Positions 17,216 to 23,562 of a stretch of DNA of 51,219 bases are shown one piece after another. A program made the translations under genes and the position numbers. The stretch is from a virus. The notes beneath the pieces were generated by a model that saw only the letters and a list, made by a program, of their open reading frames with translations, searched no databases and was not told where the DNA came from. Position 1 is the first letter of the stretch. The number at the start of each line of letters is the position of its first letter. The DNA lies in the IMG/VR virus record IMGVR_UViG_3300024964_000003, positions 1 to 51,219 of that record. One strand, given 5' to 3'.

Positions 17216-17511
17216 ACCGGTTTCGCGCTTTATGGTGTGCGCTGGAGTGTCCGGGTTCCCATGTTGGCCAGAGGCCTACTATTACTTTGGCGGCCAGGTT
17301 CCCCCGACCCTACGCCGCTTGGGTCCACTCGGTCCCGCATCTGCGCTTGACCAAACGGCTGCTGACTATCTGCGGAATTTCAGCCCATGCCAGCTTAATC
17401 AGCACCCGTTTAGCACCACAAAAAAGCAAAAACCCCAGAGGCACTTGTCCATCCATGGCTTGATCGCGCTTTTGCTTTTACGGGAACTCCCCGCATTTGT
17501 ACGATGGCGAT

Positions 17512-17539
17512 ATTCTAATACCATATTTTCACAGGTCAA
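17512..17539 (-). promoter_or_regulatory. Putative late promoter (pR'-like)
   Basis: On the minus strand TTGACC (17539-17534), 16 bases, then TAGAAT (17517-17512) make a strong sigma-70 promoter. The -35 box lies inside the last codons of the Q-like gene. Transcription would run toward the terminase genes through a terminator at 17099-17127, as at lambda pR'. Confidence 0.65.
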
Positions 17540-18080
17540 GCGAGGGCGCAAGAGCCTTCATTGCGGCTGGCCCGGCCATCCCGGATTCTTCCTCCATCCT
17601 GGCGACCGTCCATCGCACCAACTCCCGCAACTCCACCCGATACAGCAGCTCCAGCGGAACTTTCCCGGATCCGTTGCACGGCCGGCACTTGCTGTCTCCC
17701 AGTGTGGTCGTGTTCAGAATCACCTTGAACCCGTGGCCACCGCACGCCTGGCAGGCAGGTTTCTGGAACCATCCCAGCACCGCGCGGCCCATGTCGTAGG
17801 CCTGCACGGGCGTCATGCGAATGCGGCGCTCCCTGGCCTGATTGCGGATGATGCCCGACAGGATTTGCACGATTACTCCGGCCGAAGCCGTGTCGCCGGC
17901 AAACAGGCGCTCCAGCGGCACGGCCAGCGGATGCTTACTGAACTGGTCTTCACCATTGGACAGGCGGCGGTCAGCGATGCCATAGGCGCCGAGTACATCG
18001 GTGTCGCTCATAGTCGTATCCGGCCTGCTCTTCAGGTTTGAGCTATTCACCGCGCTTGAATATCGTTCTTGGAGCTTCAT
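17529..18080 (-). CDS. Zinc-finger protein, probable Q-like late antiterminator
   Basis: A 183-residue protein with a DnaJ-type zinc motif: CQACGGHGF at about 120-128 and CRPCNGSG at about 141-148, flanked by helical regions (AYDMGRAVLGWFQKP; RVELRELVRWTVARMEEE). Several phage Q antiterminators carry comparable Cys-x-x-Cys-x-G-x-G fingers. It is the last gene of the early operon, and a strong promoter overlaps its 3' end, followed by a leader terminator: the genomic hallmark of a Q gene. The start at 18080 has AAAGGA upstream. Identity is inferred mainly from context. Confidence 0.55.
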   Translation of the reverse strand: MKLQERYSSAVNSSNLKSRPDTTMSDTDVLGAYGIADRRLSNGEDQFSKHPLAVPLERLFAGDTASAGVIVQILSGIIRNQARERRIRMTPVQAYDMGRAVLGWFQKPACQACGGHGFKVILNTTTLGDSKCRPCNGSGKVPLELLYRVELRELVRWTVARMEEESGMAGPAAMKALAPSLDL

Positions 18081-18143
18081 ACTGTCCTTTTGCTAGTGAA
18101 TTGATAGCTGCTTAGTCAATGTTTACGAGGGCTAGAGCCGGTT

Positions 18144-18647
18144 TTATCTCATAAGCCCAGAGAATGGCGACGTGTAGTCTTTCCACCGGTTTCCGCTCTT
18201 GATCCCGTTGATCAGGCTCTTGTTCACCCCGTAGCGCTCGGCCAGCACCGGGCCAGACTCGGTACTCATGCGGATTTCCGTGGCCTGGCCAATCGTCAAC
18301 TTGGCCTTGGTCCGCTTGCTGGCGGCGATCTTGGCTCCGCGGGCCTTGCTGCTCCATGCACCGCGCTTGGCGGCCTTCTGGGCAATCTTGGCCGTGGTCG
18401 ACCGTTCCAGGTGCGCAGGGTTCAGGCAGCGTTTCTCGTTGCAACTGGTGTCAATTGGCTGTCTTGGAACCAGATCACCGACGGCCATATCAAACACCGC
18501 GCGGCGTACCAGGGTGCACGGGCATCCGGTTGGTCTGTAGATAGGATGGCCGGTGGCGCTTACCGTGTCCTTCCACAGGATGCAGTCCGCGAATTCCTCG
18601 GTGCGGTCCAGGATGGCCATCAGTTGCAGGATGGTGCGTTCGCTCAT
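18144..18647 (-). CDS. HNH-type homing endonuclease-like protein
   Basis: The 167-residue protein contains the zinc/HNH core SCNEKRCLNPAHLE (about 68-81), typical of phage HNH_3-like nucleases, followed by a basic stretch and a C-terminal helix-turn-helix (LTIGQATEIRMSTESGPVLA then RYGVNKSLINGIKSGNRW). The first catalytic His, usually just before the first Cys, is not evident (IDTSC), so nicking activity may be lost. It overlaps the YbcO-like gene by four bases. Confidence 0.7.
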   Translation of the reverse strand: MSERTILQLMAILDRTEEFADCILWKDTVSATGHPIYRPTGCPCTLVRRAVFDMAVGDLVPRQPIDTSCNEKRCLNPAHLERSTTAKIAQKAAKRGAWSSKARGAKIAASKRTKAKLTIGQATEIRMSTESGPVLAERYGVNKSLINGIKSGNRWKDYTSPFSGLMR

Positions 18648-19009
18648 GCCTCAACTTCCTCGCCGAACGGGCATCGGTCACACGCTGGGGCCTGAACTTT
18701 GGCCGGCCACAGGCGAAGAATCAGCAATAGCCGGATGGTCTTCACATGCGCGCGCCACCACATCATCTGGCGCTCAAAACGCGACAGGTGAGAGCCTTGG
18801 TCCAAGATCGGCACATGGCAGGCGGCGCACAGGCTGGCGCAGAACTCGTCACTGGCCTTGATGCTGCGGCCGTGGCCGTGTACCGCCCAGTTGGAGTGCG
18901 CGCCGCAGACCGTACCGTCGTCCCGGCCGCAGTGTTGGCATGGGATCAGGCGATAGGTTTCCATCAGCTTCTCGCTGCGCACGTAGCGGAATTTGGGGAA
19001 GGCGGTCAT
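18644..19009 (-). CDS. YbcO-like nuclease (DUF1364)
   Basis: The start MTAFPKFRYVRSEKLMETYR at 19009 is favoured because GGAGG lies eight bases upstream; an ATG 15 bases earlier lacks a site. The core PCQHCGRDDGTVCGAHSNW, then GRSIKASDEFCASLCAACH, is the DUF1364/YbcO pattern: two Cys pairs and conserved His/Asn of a compact HNH-like nuclease. In lambdoid phages this family sits in the nin region beside NinB and RusA, as here. A recombination or branch-processing role is likely. The last 40 residues, with a Leu-rich helix, are atypical. Confidence 0.78.
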   Translation of the reverse strand: MTAFPKFRYVRSEKLMETYRLIPCQHCGRDDGTVCGAHSNWAVHGHGRSIKASDEFCASLCAACHVPILDQGSHLSRFERQMMWWRAHVKTIRLLLILRLWPAKVQAPACDRCPFGEEVEA

Positions 19010-19188
19010 TCCTTTGGCCTCCAATCACCGTCAGCATCAAGATGCACTGGTGGCCAGCCACGCAAGGCGACGTTGATGGACCGAAATATTCGGCACACCA
19101 CTACACGGACACCAAATACAACTTCGTAACAGACGCACAGTGCGCAAATGGACAAAAACCAATGGTCACCCCAGAATTCCCAATTCAC
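19006..19188 (-). CDS. Small membrane protein with GTG start (60 aa)
   Basis: The GTG start overlaps the preceding stop (GTGA), and its own stop overlaps the next start (ATGA), giving 60 residues: MNWEFWGDHWFLSICALCVC, further hydrophobic residues (YEVVFGVRVVVCRIF), and a conserved-looking tail LRGWPPVHLDADGDW. One or two membrane spans are likely, with the C-terminus cytoplasmic. It is in the nin-like cluster; function unknown. An upstream ATG in the same frame exists but would overlap the preceding gene heavily. Confidence 0.6.
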   Translation of the reverse strand: MNWEFWGDHWFLSICALCVCYEVVFGVRVVVCRIFRSINVALRGWPPVHLDADGDWRPKE

Positions 19189-19382
19189 TGCACACCCCGC
19201 ATCAGTTGGTCCATCCGAATCGCAACCGCATGGGCCTCGGCAAAGTCCTCCGTGCGTCGACCCCCTGGCAGTACCCAAGCTTCAGGCAGGTACGCCCAGG
19301 CAGGTGCCCAGATCACCCGGGCGCGGCCGACCGTGAGGTTCCGGTGGTCGTTGAAGCGGGGGGATGGTTGTTGGTCGGTCAT
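19185..19382 (-). CDS. Small nin-region protein (65 aa), unknown
   Basis: The product MTDQQPSPRFNDHRNLTVGR continues into a hydrophobic, Trp-rich stretch (VIWAPAWAYLPEAWVLPGG) and a charged helix (RTEDFAEAHAVAIRMDQL). Four-base overlaps with the ninB stop and the following GTG gene show it belongs to the translated operon. No family recognised. Confidence 0.6.
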   Translation of the reverse strand: MTDQQPSPRFNDHRNLTVGRARVIWAPAWAYLPEAWVLPGGRRTEDFAEAHAVAIRMDQLMRGVQ

Positions 19383-19843
19383 GTGATGATTTCTCCAGTT
19401 TCGGGATCTATACGGGCGGGGAACTCCACGCCCAGGTCAGTGCAGGCAAACGCCGTCACGCGCTCAATCAGTTGCGCATAGGCCTTCACGCCAAGGTCTT
19501 CGGTGGACTTGCGCACGCGGCGGCGCGACTTCTTGCCGGTCATGGGGTTGGTGCACGTCACGGTCTTGAAGCCCAGGTACTCGCTGCGGAAATGTTCTTT
19601 CCACACTGCCAATGGGAATCGCTGTCCGTTGACCGTGGCCTGCTTGGCGATCTCGGTCAGCACCACGCCGTGGTAATACTTGCGCTGGCCATCGGTCTTG
19701 GCGTCTTCGGCCAATCGCACCTCCAGCACCAGGCGGTTGCCAGCCGCCAGCATGGACTTCGCCCAGGGCCAGACCTGCAGGGAAAGGCTGGAGTGCGCCT
19801 GCTGGGGGTCGCGCCATTCTTGGTGTAGAACGAGGTCTGTCAT
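19379..19843 (-). CDS. ninB: NinB-like recombination mediator
   Basis: The 154-residue protein has the NinB (lambda Orf) pattern: LVLEVRLAEDAKTDGQRKYY, then HGVVLTEIAKQATVNGQRFP, WKEHFRSEYLG, and a C-terminal QLIERVTAFACTDLGVEFP. NinB binds single-stranded DNA and assists annealing-type recombination in place of host RecFOR. Neighbours RusA, YbcO-like and Q-like reproduce the lambdoid nin order. Here the annealing partners RecT and exonuclease are in the opposite, rightward operon. Confidence 0.85.
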   Translation of the reverse strand: MTDLVLHQEWRDPQQAHSSLSLQVWPWAKSMLAAGNRLVLEVRLAEDAKTDGQRKYYHGVVLTEIAKQATVNGQRFPLAVWKEHFRSEYLGFKTVTCTNPMTGKKSRRRVRKSTEDLGVKAYAQLIERVTAFACTDLGVEFPARIDPETGEIIT

Positions 19844-20022
19844 GTAGAAGACTCCCTCATTTCAGGGGCGAATAGCGGAAGCTGGCCGGCCTGCTCCACC
19901 GGTGCTGCGGTGCGCTTGCCCGGGGAGATGCCCATCAGGCGCGCGCACTTCGGTCCCAGGGCTACCCCTCCGCTGATTACTGCTGGGGATTTCATGGGAC
20001 GGCGGCAGCGGGAGCAGATCAC
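19840..20022 (-). CDS. Small zinc-finger protein (60 aa)
   Basis: MICSRCRRPMKSPAVISGGV opens with a Cys-x-x-Cys knuckle, followed by LGPKCARLMG and a Pro/Ala-rich tail ending LPLFAPEMRESST. The pattern, one zinc knuckle with a conserved 'GxxLGPKCA', recurs in phage nin-region small proteins. It overlaps both neighbours by four bases. Role unknown, nucleic-acid binding likely. Confidence 0.6.
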   Translation of the reverse strand: MICSRCRRPMKSPAVISGGVALGPKCARLMGISPGKRTAAPVEQAGQLPLFAPEMRESST

Positions 20023-20465
20023 ACAACCCCCATGACAGGCATCAGCACACCAATCGGAATGATCGTCACCAGCACGCCAGGCGTGTCTCCGTACCGCTTG
20101 CGCTTGCGCACTTCCACCACTTGCACATCGTCGCGCCAGACAACGCCGTTTAGGCCGTCAAAAATCGCCTTCTCCACGTTGTCAATGTCTGGCTTTGTAG
20201 TTGGGTAAACAGTTCCCGCAAGCGCTTGATTGCGCTTCTTTTGCGACCAACTCGCTGGCACTTGGCAAACGATGTCAAGGTGCACCGAAGCGGGACCGTC
20301 GATCAGTGGCATTCCGGCCATGGCCACTTTGCCGCTGTGGGCTACCAATCCCTCGTAATTCACCGTCTTTTCCGGTGTGTACATCGAAGCGAACTTTCCG
20401 CCTCGTGTCGTGACGCGCGGGCGACCTTTTCCAACTGGTGCGCCGGGTACTGTGAACTTCAGCAT
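20019..20465 (-). CDS. rusA: RusA-type Holliday junction resolvase
   Basis: A 148-residue endonuclease with the RusA signature: MLKFTVPGAPVGKGRPRVTT at the N-terminus, KPDIDNVEKAIFDGLNGVVW (91-110) and RDDVQV. Asp93, Asp95 and Asp112 align with the three catalytic acidic residues of the family. It resolves four-way DNA junctions during replication and recombination, which clears DNA for packaging. Its overlap with the next gene and neighbours NinB and YbcO-like support a recombination block. Confidence 0.9.
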   Translation of the reverse strand: MLKFTVPGAPVGKGRPRVTTRGGKFASMYTPEKTVNYEGLVAHSGKVAMAGMPLIDGPASVHLDIVCQVPASWSQKKRNQALAGTVYPTTKPDIDNVEKAIFDGLNGVVWRDDVQVVEVRKRKRYGDTPGVLVTIIPIGVLMPVMGVV

Positions 20466-20743
20466 TTGAATTGCCTTTCAATCTCAGCCATGCAGGCCTG
20501 ATACGCGCGGGTCACTTCCGGCCCTGCGTGATAGGCCGCGCACGCTGATCCGTAGGCGAGTAGGAGCTCTCCGATGCGTGCATGGTCGGCGTCAAGCGGT
20601 TCAGCCTTTCGGTTCTCGCGGCGCTCTACTGATGGGCATGCGCATAGGTGGTCAATTGGTTGTCCAAGCAAGATGGCACTTGCACCAGACCACTTTCCGC
20701 AATGGGTGCAGTGCTGGCTGGGGATCGTGGTTTCAAAGTTCAT
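20459..20743 (-). CDS. Small protein with zinc-knuckle N-terminus (94 aa)
   Basis: The N-terminus has HCTHCGKWSGASA and DHLCACPSVE, suggesting a zinc knuckle (Cys/His), followed by a helical region (HARIGELLLAYGSACAAY; RAYQACMAEIERQFKC). It overlaps the rusA start and the previous gene start, so it is translated in series. No function known. Confidence 0.55.
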   Translation of the reverse strand: MNFETTIPSQHCTHCGKWSGASAILLGQPIDHLCACPSVERRENRKAEPLDADHARIGELLLAYGSACAAYHAGPEVTRAYQACMAEIERQFKC

Positions 20744-20973
20744 GGGGAAATCCTCCGACCATCAGGTCCATACAAACGCGGGCAAGTCCAAAACCCCTGT
20801 TGATCGTCAACACCCGTTATCAGGGCTTCAAGACTCATTCCGCGAGTGGAGATCCAGTGGTAGCCGGGTTCCCCGCATTCCTCGCATGTGTGCTTCATTG
20901 ATTCGATATGGCGAGCGTTGACATATAAAGCGTCAGCAGTTTCTCGATTTTTGTTGCGCTGGTGGCGATTCAT
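20740..20973 (-). CDS. Small protein with zinc-ribbon-like motif (77 aa)
   Basis: A basic N-terminus (MNRHQRNKNRETADALYVNA) precedes KHTCEECGEPGYHWI and, later, GFWTCPRLYG, giving three Cys of a possible zinc ribbon. Overlaps of four bases on both sides tie it to the operon. Unknown function. Confidence 0.55.
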   Translation of the reverse strand: MNRHQRNKNRETADALYVNARHIESMKHTCEECGEPGYHWISTRGMSLEALITGVDDQQGFWTCPRLYGPDGRRISP

Positions 20974-21026
20974 TCCGCACCCCTTCTCAGCGCCCGAATG
21001 GCGGCAACGATGTACTTGGCGCCCAT
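20970..21026 (-). CDS. Coupled 18-codon mini-ORF or frameshifted C-terminus
   Basis: The ATG overlaps the stop of the 70-residue gene (TAATG), and its TGA overlaps the start of the next (ATGA). The mini-ORF reads MGAKYIVAAIRALRRGAE. The same frame upstream stays open and looks protein-like (ILERLRKRYREAGDV), so a -1/+1 frameshift joining it to the 70-residue product, natural or from sequencing, is possible. Confidence 0.3.
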   Translation of the reverse strand: MGAKYIVAAIRALRRGAE

Positions 21027-21238
21027 TACGTCCCCAGCTTCCCGGTAGCGTTTTCGCAGGCGTTCGAGGATTGCAACCGCCTGGCCTTCTCCGCTTTCAC
21101 GTCGGCCAGGATGTTGGGGTTCGGGCTGTCCGGGTGCTTTCGATACTGGTCCAGCGCATAGGTGGCATACCCGGGGTCCTTGGTTTCCAGCCATAGAAAG
21201 TGCGCAACCATCCGGGCGTTGTGAGTCTTGATGTCCAA
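21026..21238 (-). CDS. Small protein after helicase (70 aa), C-terminus uncertain
   Basis: Starts immediately next to the helicase stop: MDIKTHNARMVAHFLWLETK, then DPGYATYALDQYRKHPDSPN. The final 16 residues (LQSSNACENATGKLGT) look less protein-like than the alternative frame across the same bases. The natural protein may continue by frameshift into the frame ending at 20970. Unknown function. Confidence 0.55.
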   Translation of the reverse strand: MDIKTHNARMVAHFLWLETKDPGYATYALDQYRKHPDSPNPNILADVKAEKARRLQSSNACENATGKLGT

Positions 21239-22228
21239 TCACATTGCCTCCGCGAATTCTTCTTGTGGCGCACGGAAGAAGTCCATCAGCGGCGCGTTGA
21301 ATCCAGCTAAGTACTGCTGACTCTGCTTGTCGAACCACAGGCCGATGTTTCCTTCCCATCCCTCTCCATTGCGCTGCTTGTCAACGATCAGCAGGGCATC
21401 CGGTTCCTGGTCGGAAACCATCTTCTTGGCCTGGCGATTGCGCTCCTTGGTCTTGTTGCGCCACACGGCGATGACGTTGTCCACCTGGTCTGTGATCGCG
21501 CCAGTGCCCTTGAAGTCGTACTTGCTGGGCTTGTGATCGTCCCCGGCGCCGTTCGGCTTTTTGACGTGGTGCACCAGGTGGATGTGCATCTGGGTATCGC
21601 GGGCGATTGAGCACAGCTCGTCAATGAAGGCTTTCTGGCCGTTGTAGTCATCCTCGCCGGCCACGCATTTCATGAGGTTGTCCACCACGAACTGCGTGAT
21701 GCCCAACACCTTGGCGCAGTAGCGGGCGACGGCGCAGACCTGGCGCCAGTGCACGGTTCCCTGTTGGTCGTACAGCCACAAGCGGTTGTTGGTCCAGTCG
21801 CGGAACTGCGCGTACAGGTCAAGCATCTCCCGACGCTCTGCCGGGTCGCACGCGATCTGTGGGTCATCCGGGTTGAAGTGGGTCCACTGGCGCCCCATAC
21901 GTCCCATGGTCTTGGCTGGCTTCATTTCGAAGCTGGCGATGCAAACCTTATCGTCCTGGGCGGCCAGCGACATGGACACCTGGCCCAGAACCAGGCTCTT
22001 GCCACTCCCGCTGGGTCCGCCCCACACCGTGACTTCACCGGCACGAAACTGGATCAGCCGATGGGTCTTGCCCCACGGCATGAAACGGTGATTGACGCTC
22101 CGCGGGCAGTTGATGCGGTCGATCAGTTCCTGCACGTAGAGCGATGCGGACTTGACCTTTTGCTGCGCGTCAGTCTCCTGCTCGTAGGCTGAAAAATCAA
22201 TGTCGTCTGGGCTGATTACGTGGGCCAT
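21239..22228 (-). CDS. DnaB/T7 gp4-like replicative helicase domain
   Basis: A 329-residue RecA-fold helicase with Walker A GPSGSGKS at 71-78, Walker B in GITQFVVDNLMKC, and a sensor-type HIHLVHHVKKPNG. The later GAITDQVDNVIAVWRNK and LLIVDKQRNGEGWEG are the characteristic DnaB-family helicase C-terminal motifs. No primase domain is present; the short N-terminal region replaces it, as in T7 gp4B-type proteins. It should unwind the replication fork, loaded by the initiator-like protein encoded two genes upstream. Confidence 0.87.
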   Translation of the reverse strand: MAHVISPDDIDFSAYEQETDAQQKVKSASLYVQELIDRINCPRSVNHRFMPWGKTHRLIQFRAGEVTVWGGPSGSGKSLVLGQVSMSLAAQDDKVCIASFEMKPAKTMGRMGRQWTHFNPDDPQIACDPAERREMLDLYAQFRDWTNNRLWLYDQQGTVHWRQVCAVARYCAKVLGITQFVVDNLMKCVAGEDDYNGQKAFIDELCSIARDTQMHIHLVHHVKKPNGAGDDHKPSKYDFKGTGAITDQVDNVIAVWRNKTKERNRQAKKMVSDQEPDALLIVDKQRNGEGWEGNIGLWFDKQSQQYLAGFNAPLMDFFRAPQEEFAEAM

Positions 22229-22557
22229 GTCAGTATTTCCTCGGTGTCTGTTGTGGCGATCACCTCCACGCGGCCGTGATCGTCAATAGTTGAAACGGAT
22301 GCCACAACGCGCTTTGCGTGGGCTTGGCAGGCTTGAGCTATGCGATTGACGCGCTCGGCATCAAACCCGCCCACGATGGCGGTCACGCCGACCAGAAAAC
22401 GATAATCCTCCAGCTCTGGCGTGTCACCGTCAGTGCACACCGTTGGGTAATCGCCAAACTTCGCCCAATCGGTTTGGCAGGGGAAGTCGTTGACGAACAC
22501 GAATGCAGGCTTGAAGCCGGCGCGGCGCATGGCAATCAGGTCGCGGTGGCCGTTCAT
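22216..22557 (-). CDS. Small replication-operon protein (113 aa), unknown
   Basis: Starts MNGHRDLIAMRRAGFKPAFV and is an alpha/beta protein with VFVNDFPCQTDWAKFGDYPT, LVGVTAIVGGF and VEVIATTDTEEILTWPT. The end overlaps the helicase start by 13 bases and its start overlaps the initiator stop by four. This position between an O-like and a helicase gene is constant in several phages; a loader or modulator role would be a guess. Confidence 0.6.
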   Translation of the reverse strand: MNGHRDLIAMRRAGFKPAFVFVNDFPCQTDWAKFGDYPTVCTDGDTPELEDYRFLVGVTAIVGGFDAERVNRIAQACQAHAKRVVASVSTIDDHGRVEVIATTDTEEILTWPT

Positions 22558-23336
22558 ACGAAGGTCTCCTGCTGTGCTGATTCCGTGGGGTCACCATCCT
22601 GCCAGCGCCCCTCGTTCAACCATGTCGCCGGGTTGGGGATGAATTGCCCGCCCTGCTTCATCCATTTTTCGGACTGCTTCTGCACCACCAACGCTTGGAG
22701 CATGTCGGCCAAAAGTTGCTTGCCCGGTGAGCGCTTTCCAAACGCTTTCCGGGCTGCATCCTTCCCAACTTTGTTCGGGTAGGCTTTCCAGAATTCATCG
22801 AACAGGTCCAAACCCGCAGGGGCTTTGGGGTATAGGGAATCAGGAATCAGGAATCCGGGATCAGGATTCAGCACGGTTTCACCCCCATGCTTGGAGCGTT
22901 CATCGCCAAATAAACTAGGGCTAGTCTCAGGCTCGTCTAGGGTTTCGCATTCATTGCATGGCGGCAAAGCCTCGGGTTTTGTATCGGTTGCATGAGGTAC
23001 AAACCCTGGGCTTTCTGGTGCAGGGATGGTGCTCGGTGGTTCCTTGTGGTGTGGGTTTTGGTGTTTGTGGAAGGCGATGATCTGGATGAATCGCTTCTCA
23101 TTGGCCTGATACCGCAGGATGAATCCGAACTGGGATAGCTCTGCAAGCAGGGGCTCCACCTCTACCGTGTCAAAGGCGAACAACTCACCCTTGATGCGTT
23201 TTGGCCGGTCTTCAAGGCGTCCTTCGCGGTCGGCCAATGTCCACAGCCCAGCAAAGCAAAGCCGTGCCCAGGCGCTGCACTCGGCCAGGTCTTCATTCTT
23301 GAAGAAGCCGGGTTTGATATTCCGCGCTCTAGCCAT
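22554..23336 (-). CDS. Replication initiator/organiser-like protein
   Basis: The chosen ATG (23336) gives MARARNIKPGFFKNEDLAEC, followed by SAWARLCFAGLWTLADREGR, a winged-helix phage replication N-terminus. The middle is Pro-rich and likely disordered. The C-terminal region (DLFDEFWKAYPNKVGKDAAR; FIPNPATWLNEGRWQDG) is the typical DnaT/DnaD-like partner-binding domain of O-type proteins. It should bind the origin and recruit the helicase encoded downstream. The origin itself, often inside such genes, was not located. Confidence 0.75.
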   Translation of the reverse strand: MARARNIKPGFFKNEDLAECSAWARLCFAGLWTLADREGRLEDRPKRIKGELFAFDTVEVEPLLAELSQFGFILRYQANEKRFIQIIAFHKHQNPHHKEPPSTIPAPESPGFVPHATDTKPEALPPCNECETLDEPETSPSLFGDERSKHGGETVLNPDPGFLIPDSLYPKAPAGLDLFDEFWKAYPNKVGKDAARKAFGKRSPGKQLLADMLQALVVQKQSEKWMKQGGQFIPNPATWLNEGRWQDGDPTESAQQETFV

Positions 23337-23562
23337 TCGCCACCCTCCCCCGCAACGCCCGCCGATCCGTTTCCCCGGCCTGATCGAAGTAACAAGTTGC
23401 CTCTCGCATGGCCTGGCGGGCCACGGTCTGGGCTTCCATTTCCCTGAGCGCGCGTTTGGCTGCGTCACGATCACCTAGGGCCATTGCGATTTCAACGTCC
23501 TTGCCGGCTACTTGCGCAGCCAGGGCGCGGCGTTCGTCTATGAGTTTGGCTAGGGTGTTCAT
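23329..23562 (-). CDS. Small coiled-coil protein (77 aa)
   Basis: MNTLAKLIDERRALAAQVAG is followed by a continuous charged heptad helix (RDAAKRALREMEAQTVARQA). The end overlaps the initiator start by eight bases; the start overlaps the helicase-methyltransferase stop. Likely a dimerising accessory factor; no known family. Confidence 0.6.
   Translation of the reverse strand: MNTLAKLIDERRALAAQVAGKDVEIAMALGDRDAAKRALREMEAQTVARQAMREATCYFDQAGETDRRALRGRVANG

Larger units (their letters stand above)
16591..17511 (-). other. Noncoding late leader region
   Basis: About 920 bases without a convincing gene. Plus-strand frames across it translate through a terminator and tRNA-like stems, so they are not believable. 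On the minus strand it is the leader of the late transcript: promoter at 17512-17539, tRNA-like fold at 17133-17215, terminator at 17099-17127, short palindrome GGTGAAATCTCACC at 16929-16942, and a ten-pair stem-loop at 16757-16797. The lower part, next to the terminase genes, could also contain the packaging site. Confidence 0.6.

Noticed and set aside
16930-18041. Plus-strand frames of 177 and 269 codons in and beyond the late leader
   Set aside because: They translate across the tR'-like terminator, tRNA-like stems and the antisense of the Q-like gene, so are not believable proteins.
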